Assembly (NCBI GenBank): GCA_964017155.1
Contig: OZ024862.1
Span: 45,023,462 to 45,087,461, forward strand
Direction of reading: 5' to 3'
Length of the DNA stretch: 64,000 bases
DNA from: Oasisia sp. SBJ-2009
Taxonomy: Eukaryota > Annelida > Polychaeta > Sabellida > Siboglinidae
This document shows positions 1 to 9,659 of this stretch, in pieces (within the stretch, counting starts at the first letter, position 1; each line of letters starts with the position of its first letter). Position numbers and translations under genes: made by a program. The notes under the pieces were generated by a model that searched no databases, had not been told where the DNA came from, and saw nothing but the letters and a program-made list of their open reading frames with translations.

Positions 1-31
1 TAGTGGTTTTTGCATTAAACACGTTGCTCAC

Positions 32-162
32 TCGTTGGTGTATTTCCGCATTGCATTCTTGATGCATTGGTTCGTCCTCTCATCCTGTCCGTTTGTAGCC
101 GGATGATACGCTGATGTCACCGAGTGTTTCACGCCATACGCTTTCAGAACATGGTCATTCAG
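32..162 (-). CDS. Ginger1-type integrase gene, copy A, exon 5 (DDE glutamate exon)
   Basis: The minus strand encodes the segment with YHPATNGQDERTNQC, the part of a gypsy-type integrase core that carries the catalytic Glu. It is bounded by an AG acceptor (TTTCTAG) and a GTGAGC donor, as in copy B (28,250-28,380). Further exons of this copy would lie left of the window. It belongs to a copy already broken in exon 3. Confidence 0.85.
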
Positions 163-353
163 CTAGAAAATCAAAATTACAAGACATTTCCTATTTGTTG
201 ATGTGGTGTTGGTCAACTTGTCTGATAGCAGAATTAAATTGGGAAGGGATATACTGCAAGGTGATATTAACCTGATTATAGTTCCACAATGGTGGGTAGT
301 AGAACTCTCACATGACAGATATAACACATTACTGATAAATTGTGTATACAAAC

Positions 354-458
354 CTCGTTCACAAACTCTCGTCCTTGGTCGGTTATCACCCGTCTTGGGG
401 GACCAAACAGATAGAACATTTCCAGGAGAACTGTAACCACTTCACCAGCACATTTGTT
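354..458 (-). CDS. Ginger1-type integrase gene, copy A, exon 4 (second catalytic Asp)
   Basis: The 105-bp exon encodes 35 residues including VITDQGREFVNE, the integrase block with the second catalytic Asp. The acceptor reads TTTTCAG in this copy and is intact, and the donor is GTTTGT. In copy B the same acceptor has become TTTTCAT. The exon is phase 0 on both sides. Confidence 0.85.
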
Positions 459-734
459 CTGAAAACAAGCACATATATAATATATCAGCTCTTACTTGTT
501 CATGTAGGTAGGTAATTATGTTAGGGGCAACTCTCCGGTTTTTTTTTTTAAACATTCCTTGTTCAACCGGTGACTTATAGAGCATATTTTGACTGCATAC
601 ATGGGCAACAGAAATAACAATGCTTACATTTCATTACCCAGGCCCACTAAGAGATGTGTGCTAGCAAAGCGACTCTATTATGGTGGATTATACACAGTGG
701 TCATTAAATCCCCACTGCATTTAGCCTCATGGTC

Positions 735-1040
<306 letters not shown>

Positions 1041-1043
<3 letters not shown>

Positions 1044-1138
1044 TTACAGGCATTACAGGCATTACAGGCATTACAGGCATTACAGGCATTACAGGCATTA
1101 CAGGCATTACAGGCATTACAGGCATTACAAGCATTACA
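1041..1138. repeat. (GGCATTACA)n minisatellite
   Basis: About ten 9-bp units follow the GGCA array directly, the last unit having AAGC instead of AGGC. The same compound array occurs in copy B with fewer GGCATTACA units. Confidence 0.95.
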
Positions 1139-1192
1139 CCAGACAAATGTAAAGAGATTGAAAACAAATTGTCTGCTTCACATAAGAGTATA

Positions 1193-1328
1193 CACTTTCA
1201 GTTATTGTGAATGGACCGATCAGATCGACTCCCACCACATCCCAGGGCGCCTCTGCTGTGATTGGGTGCAGCTCGGCAGCAATCGTCTTTACTTTTTCCG
1301 AGTGCTGGCAGCGAGAACAATGTTTCAC
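1193..1328 (-). pseudogene. Ginger1-type integrase exon 3, copy A, truncated by deletion
   Basis: The exon starts normally after a TTTCCAG acceptor and encodes HCSRCQHSEK (the Cys pair of the H2C2 zinc site) and VVGVDLIGPF with the first catalytic Asp. It stops matching copy B after ITES. Compared with 29,440-29,640, 102 bp are missing; they held the last 22 codons of the exon and its splice donor. The breakpoint has short CAC microhomology. With no donor the transcript cannot be joined to exon 4 in the usual way, so this copy is broken here. Confidence 0.85.
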
Positions 1329-1411
1329 CTGGAAATATAAACTTGGTAAACTGGTTGCCCCAATGTGATATGTATTATCAACATTCACATGGCTGTAAAG
1401 ATTGTTTTCTT

Positions 1412-1556
1412 TTGGCAACTTACCCACAAATATTGGCAACTTACCCACACATATTGGCAACTTACCCACACATATTGGCAACTTACCCACACATATTGGC
1501 AACTTACCCACACATATTGGCAACTTACCCACACATATTGGCAACTTACCCAGTCT
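1412..1556 (-). repeat. 21-bp minisatellite made of repeated splice donors
   Basis: Seven tandem units, each containing GGGTAAGTTGCC on the minus strand. The first unit is the true 5' splice site of exon 2; the others repeat it downstream in the intron. Units are 21 bp, keep the reading frame and contain no stop, so use of a distal donor would add seven residues (VSCQYVW) per unit. Copy B has five units. Confidence 0.9.
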
Positions 1557-1740
1557 CTCACATCCACTGTCATTGACTTCCAGTAGTATGTCTCCTCCAC
1601 TTTCAGTCGTGTGATGGTCATACCCCTGTGACCGCCACTGCCAGGGTCATCATGACATTCCTTCAGGGCCTGCTCAATCTCATGTCTGGTCTTCAGGACC
1701 AAACGTAAGCCCCTCCGCCCCTTATAATACAAGTCATCAC
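1550..1740 (-). CDS. Ginger1-type integrase gene, copy A, exon 2 (H2C2 histidines)
   Basis: 191 bp, phase 1 in and phase 0 out. It encodes GDDLYYKGRRGLRLVL and then ALKECHDDPGSGGHRGM, the two-His half of the integrase zinc-binding domain, ending in YYWKSMTVDVRDW. The acceptor is CTGTAG and the donor GTAAGT, the first of seven repeated donors. Confidence 0.9.
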
Positions 1741-3235
1741 CTACAGCATACAAATTAACCAAGATACATAAAATATATATATGCTGTTGTAAACATATGG
1801 TCAATATTGACAACCTTCCTCAATGTATTCTCAATAAAAGTAATGAAATCTTACTAAATGAAGAACTTTATAAAATGTATGAATAGCTGAAAATAAATAA
1901 ATTATTATTAAATAAGTCTAAATATATGGTTTTTCATATGCCTAATAAGTGCATGCAAACTCTTATGTTTAAAATAGATGATGTATGTATTGAAAGACTA
2001 GATGAATGAAAAAAAAATTATGATTCACTTTAGACATTAAAAAAAATTGGAGAAAGCGCACTGGGAAGATATGAAATAAATATTCAAAAGCAATTGACAT
2101 ATTAAACAGATAAAATCGTGTATTACCTTTACATGTAAACATTTTATTGTAGAATACCTTAACATTATCACATATAAATTATTATATCTTGATTTGGGAA
2201 TATCAAAGAAATACAATTAAACGCGTCAACACAATGTTATGCGAATATAAATCTTTAAATAAATACAACTCACATATGGAAAATAAATAATTAAACTACT
2301 GAAATTATAAGAAGTATTAAACTTACAAGAATTTAAATTTTACTTTGTATACATTCACAAAGAATGACCTCCTTATTTACTAAACTGGCAAGTTATACCA
2401 AGTGTTAATATAAACAATTATAATATGCATACAAAAAATAATATATATACACTGTACTTCTAAAACCAAAGCTAGATTTCCACTGATAGCCTTCCAAACA
2501 TTATAAATAACACCCTTGATATAATAAGTAAAAATTGGATCATTACTTGCATGGCTTTTTACGTTATATAAAAACGTCTGTTACATAACTATTGTGATAT
2601 GATAATTTTGTATGTACTTTATCAGATTACATACATGTCAACTATATCAAAAAACAATAGATATTGATGCTTTGTTATGATTAGCACACCTCCATGCCAC
2701 CACATACACATTCTCACCTCAAATCAACACTTCAACATAAACATGACATAGGCATCTTGTATCAGTATCATATTTTTTCCACCTCGAAATTAGAGTGGCT
2801 CCTATGACAGCGGCATTATTGATCTAGTAAATTTAAACATTCCTCTCAAAATAAAATAATTGTACATAGATCATCTATATAAAATGTTCAAGATCACATC
2901 ACATAATGACTAAAAATAAACCTATATGCAACCAATCATGCATGCAGTTTTAAAACTGCAATAAGTGGGTAGATTTCAGGATTCCACAAAAATTGATTGC
3001 CGATTTGTTTTAAAGTGTCTTATGTTATTTATTTACTGCTAAACATTTAACTGTTTATTTACTTTTTGAAGTGAGATACATGTTTAAATATAAAAAAAAA
3101 TATGTTTAATAACATAAATATATTTCACAGAATGCTAGTAGTTCCATAAAGGACAAATAGCTACTAGTGGTACTACCATAAAGGTAATGCTTTCAAAGAT
3201 ATTGGACTACCTAAACAACAGACATTTGCAATAAT

Positions 3236-3345
3236 CAGTGAGATGCCCATAAACCAGGAGTATTTGTGCATCTAGCAACATACTAAGCTGGATTTGAACC
3301 AGCCACAAAACACTGATATATTGCATTCGATAGTTGAAGAAAACC
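3236..3345 (-). mobile_element. tRNA-derived SINE-like sequence
   Basis: On the minus strand a GGTTCAAATCC stretch resembles a polymerase III B box, next to a block (CACAAATACTCCTGG) that is shared with a diverged copy at 53,935-54,050 and with the duplicate near 31,530. The shared order of B-box-like sequence and downstream block in unrelated places suggests a dispersed SINE. The A box is not clear and the ends were not defined. Confidence 0.4.
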
Positions 3346-4654
3346 AAAAAAAATTGTATATATGATGTGTGTGAAAAATATGTGTTTACTGGGCTTATCG
3401 AGATATACTATGGATGATATTTCCTATTTACATGATCACATATGGTAATACAAAACAAATGCATCGATCCAAGTTCACACAGAATTTATTCACAATACAT
3501 GATATCAATTATGCACGTATATTATGCATATATAAATATATATATACATATACAGTGTATATACACATATACATTGATTATCATTGAATTCAGGACCATA
3601 GGCCACCACAGAATCTAAATACATGGTTACCATGTAGCTTTCAAAACGTAATAACTTACTGCAGGGACTGTTGCTGTATGCTTGCCAGAGACATTACATT
3701 AGTGTTGCAATGAACAGGTCTGTCATTGTCTCAAGTACTATGAATATCCTTTTAACTTACATTTGAAAAAAATCCAAATCCATTCCTAAGTAAAATATAA
3801 GTGTTACAGTTGATCTATTGCTGGATTACAGCAATGTGTATGTCTTGAACTGGTCTATTGTGAATGACATCATATCCATCTTCTGGTTGTATGCTTCCAC
3901 TTGACTTGGTCCACTTGCCTTGCAAGTTGCAGTCATAAAACATTCAGTGACATGATTGAGTACAATATGAAATGTTAGCTCAGGATGCTGGATTCGATAC
4001 TTGTTGCATAAAACTAGACGTTGCAGATATTACACACGTTGAGAATAACTCCACGTGCCAAAAGTAAACAAAAGCATTCAGTTTCTCATATTTAAATTTG
4101 TCAATGTGCAACAAAACACAAAGTATTCTTAGTATAGATACCACAGGTTGTCTTGTTAACTTCCCTATGGTGACGAAACTCATTATTGTGAACAATTGCT
4201 TACAATTTATTTCGGTAAATTTTAATATTATTGTTGTTTACAACAAAGTAACGGATTGTGGCGCTTTGGGGTCACGTGATCTGTGTTTGTTCTCAAAACA
4301 CACAACTCTGTTTCTACTTTGTGAACGACCTTTTTGTTCAAAGTGTCAGCCATATCTGGTATTAAAAATAAGAGATTAACCCGGATACAGTTGGTAAGAA
4401 ACATGCATAGTTACATCAACCTCTACAATTGAACAGACAGTACAACTACAAGTCAAGTGACAACTTCAGACAAGATCGACACACACTGACACAGGACCAT
4501 GCAGGGCTCAATCCTGTCGTTACTGTATTATTTCTACTCTACATAGACGACTTAATTAACATAACCCAATAGCTACATTCCGATGCAAATGACAACGTTA
4601 CTCAATATACTAATTATTATTATTTGTGATGAACGTTTGACGATGTCGATAATC

Positions 4655-4745
4655 TTATTTCTGATAATAATCATATTCATAATTGGACTCAGCTCCTGAG
4701 TCAGCACTGCCACTGACTGACTCGAATTTTGCCTTTTTGAACACA
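4655..4745 (-). other. Original intron 1 start, downstream of the Ty3 insertion, copy A
   Basis: Without the Ty3 element this sequence would directly follow exon 1 (9,542-9,659). The frame stays open across the empty site for another 30 codons, ending in EYDYYQK and a stop. If the donor is not used, the product would be a 69-residue protein holding only the YPYY-like segment. I regard the splice reading as more likely, because the phase fits exon 2. Confidence 0.4.
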
Positions 4746-4750
4746 CCTTT

Positions 4751-4901
4751 TGTTATAGTCAACGACTCGACCGACAGAACCTCGTGCTACAACGCTAAGG
4801 GGCGAATCCCGATCTTTATTCTGATTGGATGATTATTACAAGCATTAGGTTATGGTGCGCCATGCATGTCAACTAAACAGTTAAATGTATTATCTGTAAC
4901 A
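4751..4901 (-). repeat. 3' LTR of the Ty3 element, copy A
   Basis: 151 bp, from TGTTACAG to CTATAACA on the minus strand. It contains CCAATCAGAATAAAG, so an AATAAA polyadenylation signal is present in the LTR. Confidence 0.96.
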
Positions 4902-4915
4902 TCCCCCTTTTTTCT
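4902..4915 (-). promoter_or_regulatory. Polypurine tract, Ty3 copy A
   Basis: AGAAAAAAGGGGGA on the minus strand, directly next to the 3' LTR, as expected for the plus-strand primer. Confidence 0.9.
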
Positions 4916-5279
4916 AAGTGTTGAAAATTTTACAAGAAACACTTCATCAGAATTAACTCTGACTGATCCAACATAGCGTATGATACCAAATGGATAATTA
5001 CATCATCTCTAAGACTTTATAACTGATTCACTGTAGCTAGTCGGTTTCCAAATAGATATGCAACTACTATGACAAACATACATTAGCAAACATTTACGGC
5101 TTTTAAGCATCATCTTCTAAGACTTTAGACGCAACGGTATATTTCAAAATGTAATAATTAAGTGGTAAATCGCAGTATAATGATCAACGTTCCTAATGTT
5201 CATTGCACATACAGTAATTAAGTAGCAATTACAGTCCACTGTCAATGTTCACAAGTTTTGTAACGTTTTCGTGAAATGT

Positions 5280-8200
5280 TCACTTCACCGTTTCAGCATG
5301 TTCATAGTCTGCCAACCAAGCTGGTGGTCGTTTCTGCCGGCATGACCTTCTTACAGGCATTGTCTCTTGGGACATCTCATTGTTTGGTGAGTTAGCAGTC
5401 TCACACTCAGCTGACAGTCCTGGTTGCACAACTTCTGGGTTATGCGGCGATGGTGTATCATGTTGCTCATACTGTTCGTCAGTATGATCGTCACCTGCAT
5501 CTTCCATCAAGATGAGAGGTGGCGGCTCCGATGACTTGTGTAGCCACTTTCGGTTGCGTCGATACACACGACCACTCGCAGTTGTCACCATGTAGGATCG
5601 TGGTGATGTGTGCACCGCTGTCACAGTCGCTGGTGTCCACGTCCTTCCAGACTTGATTCTGATTGTGTCACCTCGGTCGAGTTTAGACAGTTTCTTCGTC
5701 CCTCTGTCGAAGTATGCCTTCGCTTTCTTTTGTCTTTCTCTCAGTCTGGCGTACGCGTGTTCTGCAACTCTGGGCTTGAGCAACGACTCAGTTGTTGGTA
5801 GATTGTCGCGTAACTTCCGGCTCATCAGTAGTTCAGCTGGCGAATATGGCATGCCCGCTACTGATGTGTTTCGGTAGGCCAATAGAGCTAAATGAGGATC
5901 TCGGCTCTCCTCGTTTGCCTTTCGCATAAGTTGTTTGACCGTTCCGATCATCCTTTCACTCTGCCCGTTGGATGCTGCGTGTTCCGGACTGGACGTCTTG
6001 ATGGTAAACCCATATTCAGCAGCAAACGTTTTCATTTCGCTACTGTTAAAGGGCATGTTGTCTGCGATAAGAATTTCTGGCAGTCCGTGTCTCGCAAACA
6101 CTGTCCTGAAACGGCTGATTACCGCACTGGCTGACTTTCCTTGTAAGAGACACACCTCAGGATACTTGGAGAAGTAGTCCACAATTAGGAGATACGCATT
6201 TCCTCCATACTCAAAGATGTCTGCTCCAAGCTTCTGCCATGGTAGCAGTGGCACTTCATGTGGAGTTAACGGTTCGCGCTGATTCTCCCTCCTGTACTTC
6301 AAACAGGTCGGACATTTCGCTATCATCTCGTTGATGTCATTGGACATTGCTGGCCAATACATGACGGACCTCGCTCGGGCACGACATTTCTCCATTCCGA
6401 GATGACTTTCATGGAGCTTTTGCAGCATTTCACTTCTCATACTGTTGGGTATGACAACACGTTCACCCGCATACACCACTCCTTGGATTATATGCAGTTC
6501 GTCTCTGATTGGCCAGTACTGCCGAATCAGTGGATCACAGTCCCTACGATGTCTCGGCCATCCTCCAGCTATCGTCTGGCTTAGCTTTACCATGGTCTCA
6601 TCTTCCTCAGTAGCGCATTGTACTTTCTGCTTTCGCTGGTTGGACATTGGTAAGTTCGTGACCAAGCTGTGGATTCTCATGTTTGTGTCAACTTCGATGT
6701 CATCACTTTCATGTTCGCTTTCCACGTATGCTCTCGACAGAGTGTCAGCTATGTACATCGTTGGACCGGGCTGGTAGCTCACATAGAGGTTGTACTTCAT
6801 GAGTCTTAGCAGCATAGCTTGGATCCGTGGTGACGCTTTGTGGATAGATTTCCTAGTGATCATTTCCAACGGTTTGTGGTCGGATCTCACTTCTACCTCT
6901 CGCCCATAGATGTAGTGCTGGAATTTCTCTGCCGCACACACTACAGCGAGACATTCTTTCTCGATCGGAAACCAGTTCATCTCTGTTGGAGTTAGTGCCT
7001 TCGAGTAGTAGGCTACTGGTTGTCCTTCTTGCAGCAGACAGGCACCTATGCCGGTCTTAGAAGCATCACACTGTATTTGGACTTTCAGGTTGGGATCGAA
7101 CAGGCGGAGACCAGGTGTTGTGGAAAGAATCTCCTTGATTTTGTTGAAAGCATGTTCATGTTCTGTGTTCCACACGAACGGTACATCTACTTTCAGTAGG
7201 CTTCTCATTGGAGCTGTTACAGTAGACATATCTGGTATGTACTGTGACAAGTAGTTCAGCATTCCTATCAGACGCTGAATGTCTTTCTTGCACTCTGGTT
7301 CTCGCATGTTGACGATTGCTTCTACTTTGGATGGGTCTGGCTTCACTCCGTTGCAACCGATTATGTTGCCCATGTAGCTCACTTCCGATTTCTTGAGCTG
7401 CAATTTCGCGATGTTGAACTTCACGTTCTTCTCCTGGGCTCGCTTGAACAACTTGATGAGTGTGTGATCAGCTTCTTCTTCGCTGTTGGACGCAATGATG
7501 ATGTCGTCTGCAATCACGTGCACATCATCAATGTCACCAAATGTTTGGTATACTCTCTTCTGTAGGACTTCTGACGCTGAACAAAGTCCAAAGGGCATTC
7601 GCTTGAAGAAATATCTTCCAAACGGTATGTTGAAGGTAGTGAGAGAGGCACTCTCTTCAGAGAGAGGAACTTGCCAGAATGCATCCTTCAGATCGATCAC
7701 CGTGAACACCTTCTTGCCACTTAGACGACATGTTACATCTTCCACGGTAGGTATCTGGAAGTTCTCTCGCTTGATAGCTTTGTTCAACTCTCTGGGGTCT
7801 AGACAGAGTCTCAAAGATCCGTCTTTCTTCTCCACAATCACAAGATTGTGTACCCAGTCTGTGGGTTTGTTGACCTTCTGTATGACCTTGTGTTTCTCCA
7901 TCAGATCAAGTTTGAGTTTCAGTCTGTCCTGAAGCCCAAATGGAACCCTTCGAGGTGGTTCTTTCACTGGCACTGCGTCTCGGTCGACTACAATGTGGTA
8001 TGGTTCTTCGAAACAGCCTAGTCCATTACACACATCTTTGTATGTACTGTTGATACTTTCTGTTGTGACTGCTTCTACGCCTTTCACTCCTCTGGTTATC
8101 AATCCAAGGTCTTCACACATTGAGAGTCCTAAGATCGGTGGTGATTCAGAGTTGACAATGTAGAACTCACATTGCTTGTTGCGGCCATTGACTGAACAAT

Positions 8201-9353
8201 CGAGTTGACACTTCCCGATGTGTGTCACTCGTTGACCTCCATACGCTCTGAGCACAGTATTTGACTGTTTTATCTGCGGTCTTGGTGTGATTTTTCTGAA
8301 TGTTCCTAACGGCATCACATTGGTGGCTGCTCCCGTGTCTAATTTCACTTTCACACGTGTGTCATTGCATCTAATGACAGCATGCCATTCATCCGCTTTC
8401 TCAATGTTGCCAACGAAGAGCGTGTCCAGAAAGAATTGATCATCGTCTCTTTCATCACCTTGCACTAGTTCTTTTACAGACTTGGTCCTGCACCTTTCTG
8501 CGAAATGATTTCTTCCACCGCATTTTACGCAACTCTTGCCCCATGCTGGACATCTTTTTGGAGGGTGTTGTCTTCCACATCTCCCACATTGCATGGATTC
8601 TCTTTTCTTTTGCTGGTAGTTCGCACTGGCAGGTTTTGATATATGTTTGACTCGTGATTTGGCATTCACGTCATATACTACTTTCGTGGACTCAACCGGA
8701 CCTTTCTTCATGGTTTGCACTTCCTTTCTGGTGACCTCAGACGATTTGCATATGTCCACCGCTCTTTTAAGTGATAGTTTTACTTCCCTTAGCAGACGTT
8801 CTTGAATCCGTTTGTCCTTCATCGAAAACACGATCTTGTCTCTAATCATATTCTCGTGTTCTTTGAATTCGCAGGCATTTGCCAGTGTGTGTAATTCTGT
8901 GATGTAGTCGTCAAAGTGCTGTTCCTCCGGCCTCTCATAAATCCAGAATCGATATCTCGCGAATACGACGCGCTTTTCCCCAACAAATTCAAGTTCAAAT
9001 CGTTTGACAACGTCAGCGTAAACATCTGAACTCAACACGTTGCGATTGTCATTGGCTTGAGCGGCATTATTTTGAGCAGGTTGGGCGTTACCTTGTTGGT
9101 CGTCATCATCAGGTACAGGTGGATTGTTTGGTGGATCGTTCGGCGAATCATCCCATTTGAAATGGTTGTATCGCTCCAACGCATCCGGGCCAATAGCGCT
9201 GCGCAAAATGGCAATCTTCGTGCGATTCGGTTTCGAGTCCGCTTCGATTGCGCGCATGTACAACTCGAACCGTTGATGCCATCGCCTCCAGTTTCCAGCA
9301 ACATTACCTTGAAGGCTCAAGTATTCCGGGGGTTTTAAACGAGCTTCCATCAT
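5280..9353 (-). CDS. Gag-Pol polyprotein of Ty3 element, copy A
   Basis: A single frame encodes gag, protease, reverse transcriptase, RNase H and integrase. It is open upstream to 9,401, but the first 16 codons overlap the PBS and LTR, so I take the Met pair at 9,353. In order, counted from 9,401: two zinc knuckles (CGRCGRQHPPKRC and CVKCGGRNHFAERC, about residues 267-305), protease DTGA (about 353), RT with IADD in place of YVDD (about 630), RNase H CDAS (about 777), an HHCC domain (about 995-1,033), and integrase Asp, Asp, Glu in GADIFEY, IADNMPF and NGQSER. No frameshift separates gag and pol. No stop is visible, so this copy may be able to move. Confidence 0.95.
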   Translation of the reverse strand: MMEARLKPPEYLSLQGNVAGNWRRWHQRFELYMRAIEADSKPNRTKIAILRSAIGPDALERYNHFKWDDSPNDPPNNPPVPDDDDQQGNAQPAQNNAAQANDNRNVLSSDVYADVVKRFELEFVGEKRVVFARYRFWIYERPEEQHFDDYITELHTLANACEFKEHENMIRDKIVFSMKDKRIQERLLREVKLSLKRAVDICKSSEVTRKEVQTMKKGPVESTKVVYDVNAKSRVKHISKPASANYQQKKRESMQCGRCGRQHPPKRCPAWGKSCVKCGGRNHFAERCRTKSVKELVQGDERDDDQFFLDTLFVGNIEKADEWHAVIRCNDTRVKVKLDTGAATNVMPLGTFRKITPRPQIKQSNTVLRAYGGQRVTHIGKCQLDCSVNGRNKQCEFYIVNSESPPILGLSMCEDLGLITRGVKGVEAVTTESINSTYKDVCNGLGCFEEPYHIVVDRDAVPVKEPPRRVPFGLQDRLKLKLDLMEKHKVIQKVNKPTDWVHNLVIVEKKDGSLRLCLDPRELNKAIKRENFQIPTVEDVTCRLSGKKVFTVIDLKDAFWQVPLSEESASLTTFNIPFGRYFFKRMPFGLCSASEVLQKRVYQTFGDIDDVHVIADDIIIASNSEEEADHTLIKLFKRAQEKNVKFNIAKLQLKKSEVSYMGNIIGCNGVKPDPSKVEAIVNMREPECKKDIQRLIGMLNYLSQYIPDMSTVTAPMRSLLKVDVPFVWNTEHEHAFNKIKEILSTTPGLRLFDPNLKVQIQCDASKTGIGACLLQEGQPVAYYSKALTPTEMNWFPIEKECLAVVCAAEKFQHYIYGREVEVRSDHKPLEMITRKSIHKASPRIQAMLLRLMKYNLYVSYQPGPTMYIADTLSRAYVESEHESDDIEVDTNMRIHSLVTNLPMSNQRKQKVQCATEEDETMVKLSQTIAGGWPRHRRDCDPLIRQYWPIRDELHIIQGVVYAGERVVIPNSMRSEMLQKLHESHLGMEKCRARARSVMYWPAMSNDINEMIAKCPTCLKYRRENQREPLTPHEVPLLPWQKLGADIFEYGGNAYLLIVDYFSKYPEVCLLQGKSASAVISRFRTVFARHGLPEILIADNMPFNSSEMKTFAAEYGFTIKTSSPEHAASNGQSERMIGTVKQLMRKANEESRDPHLALLAYRNTSVAGMPYSPAELLMSRKLRDNLPTTESLLKPRVAEHAYARLRERQKKAKAYFDRGTKKLSKLDRGDTIRIKSGRTWTPATVTAVHTSPRSYMVTTASGRVYRRNRKWLHKSSEPPPLILMEDAGDDHTDEQYEQHDTPSPHNPEVVQPGLSAECETANSPNNEMSQETMPVRRSCRQKRPPAWLADYEHAETVK

Positions 9354-9372
9354 CGACTTATATTCGCTAAAT

Positions 9373-9389
9373 CCCGCATCTTGACACCA
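9373..9389 (-). promoter_or_regulatory. Primer-binding site, Ty3 copy A
   Basis: TGGTGTCAAGATGCGGG directly follows the 5' LTR. TGGTGTCA starts are known from elements primed by tRNA-Leu; the tRNA assignment is inference. Confidence 0.75.
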
Positions 9390-9540
9390 TGTTATAGTCA
9401 ACGACTCGACCGACAGAACCTCGTGCTACAACGCTAAGGGACGAATCCCGATCTTTATTCTGATTGGATGATTATTACAAGCATTAGGTTATGGTGCGCC
9501 ATGCATGTCAACTAAACAGTTAAATGTATTATCTGTAACA
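9390..9540 (-). repeat. 5' LTR of the Ty3 element, copy A
   Basis: 151 bp, one mismatch to the 3' LTR. Its first two bases (TG), following the target duplication AAAGG, recreate a GT at the end of the host exon. Confidence 0.96.
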
Positions 9541-9541
9541 C

Positions 9542-9659
9542 CTTTCAAAGTATGCTTCAGCGCTGCTGAGCGTATCGTTCTCTGAACATTGTCATGCTTG
9601 GCTACTGCCGGATGGTGTACGCCACTGCTCATATACTGTCTTAGATAATGGTAAAACAT
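9542..9659 (-). CDS. Ginger1-type gene, copy A, exon 1 (YPYY-like N-terminus)
   Basis: ATG at 9,659 with an in-frame TAA five codons upstream (eight codons before the ATG are not open further), then 39 codons plus one base, so phase 1, matching the phase of exon 2. The segment YLRQYMSSGVHHP aligns with CLKEFLLHGTHRR in exon 1 of the second gene (60,795-60,930), and RTIRSAALKHTLK leads into GDDLYYKG of exon 2, as in the N-terminal region of gypsy/Ginger1 integrases. The donor was GTGTGT and is now GTGTTA, formed by TSD and LTR. Confidence 0.75.

Larger units (their letters stand above)
1741..4750 (-). other. Intron 1 of the Ginger1-type gene, copy A, 3' part
   Basis: AT-rich sequence between exon 2 and the Ty3 element. 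Apart from a SINE-like sequence near 3,243 I see no coding signal. The longest open frames, near 4,000-4,380, are under 100 codons, show no recognisable domain and are conserved only because the whole region is duplicated. Confidence 0.6.
4751..9540 (-). mobile_element. Ty3/gypsy LTR retrotransposon, copy A, complete
   Basis: A 4,790-bp element with 151-bp LTRs, TG...CA ends, a polypurine tract, a primer-binding site and one long gag-pol frame. The 5-bp target duplication CCTTT lies at 4,746-4,750 and 9,541-9,545. The LTRs differ at one position (GGGG against GGGA), so the insertion is young. It lies in sense orientation in intron 1 of the Ginger1-type gene, exactly at the exon 1 donor. The short LTRs and a single fused frame recall the Mag group; that placement is an inference. 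Confidence 0.97.

Noticed and set aside
1412..1556. 21-bp array as a coding repeat of the integrase
   Set aside because: Exon 2 and exon 3 join in phase exactly at the first donor, and the repeats have no counterpart in other integrases; they are better read as intron, though isoforms are possible.
7486..7932. 148-codon frame on the plus strand inside the Ty3 element
   Set aside because: Opposite-strand shadow of the RT domain; no domain and no conservation beyond that of the RT.
9354..9401. Start of the Ty3 polyprotein at 9,401
   Set aside because: This Met lies in the LTR edge and the following codons translate the primer-binding site; the Met pair at 9,353 is more plausible.
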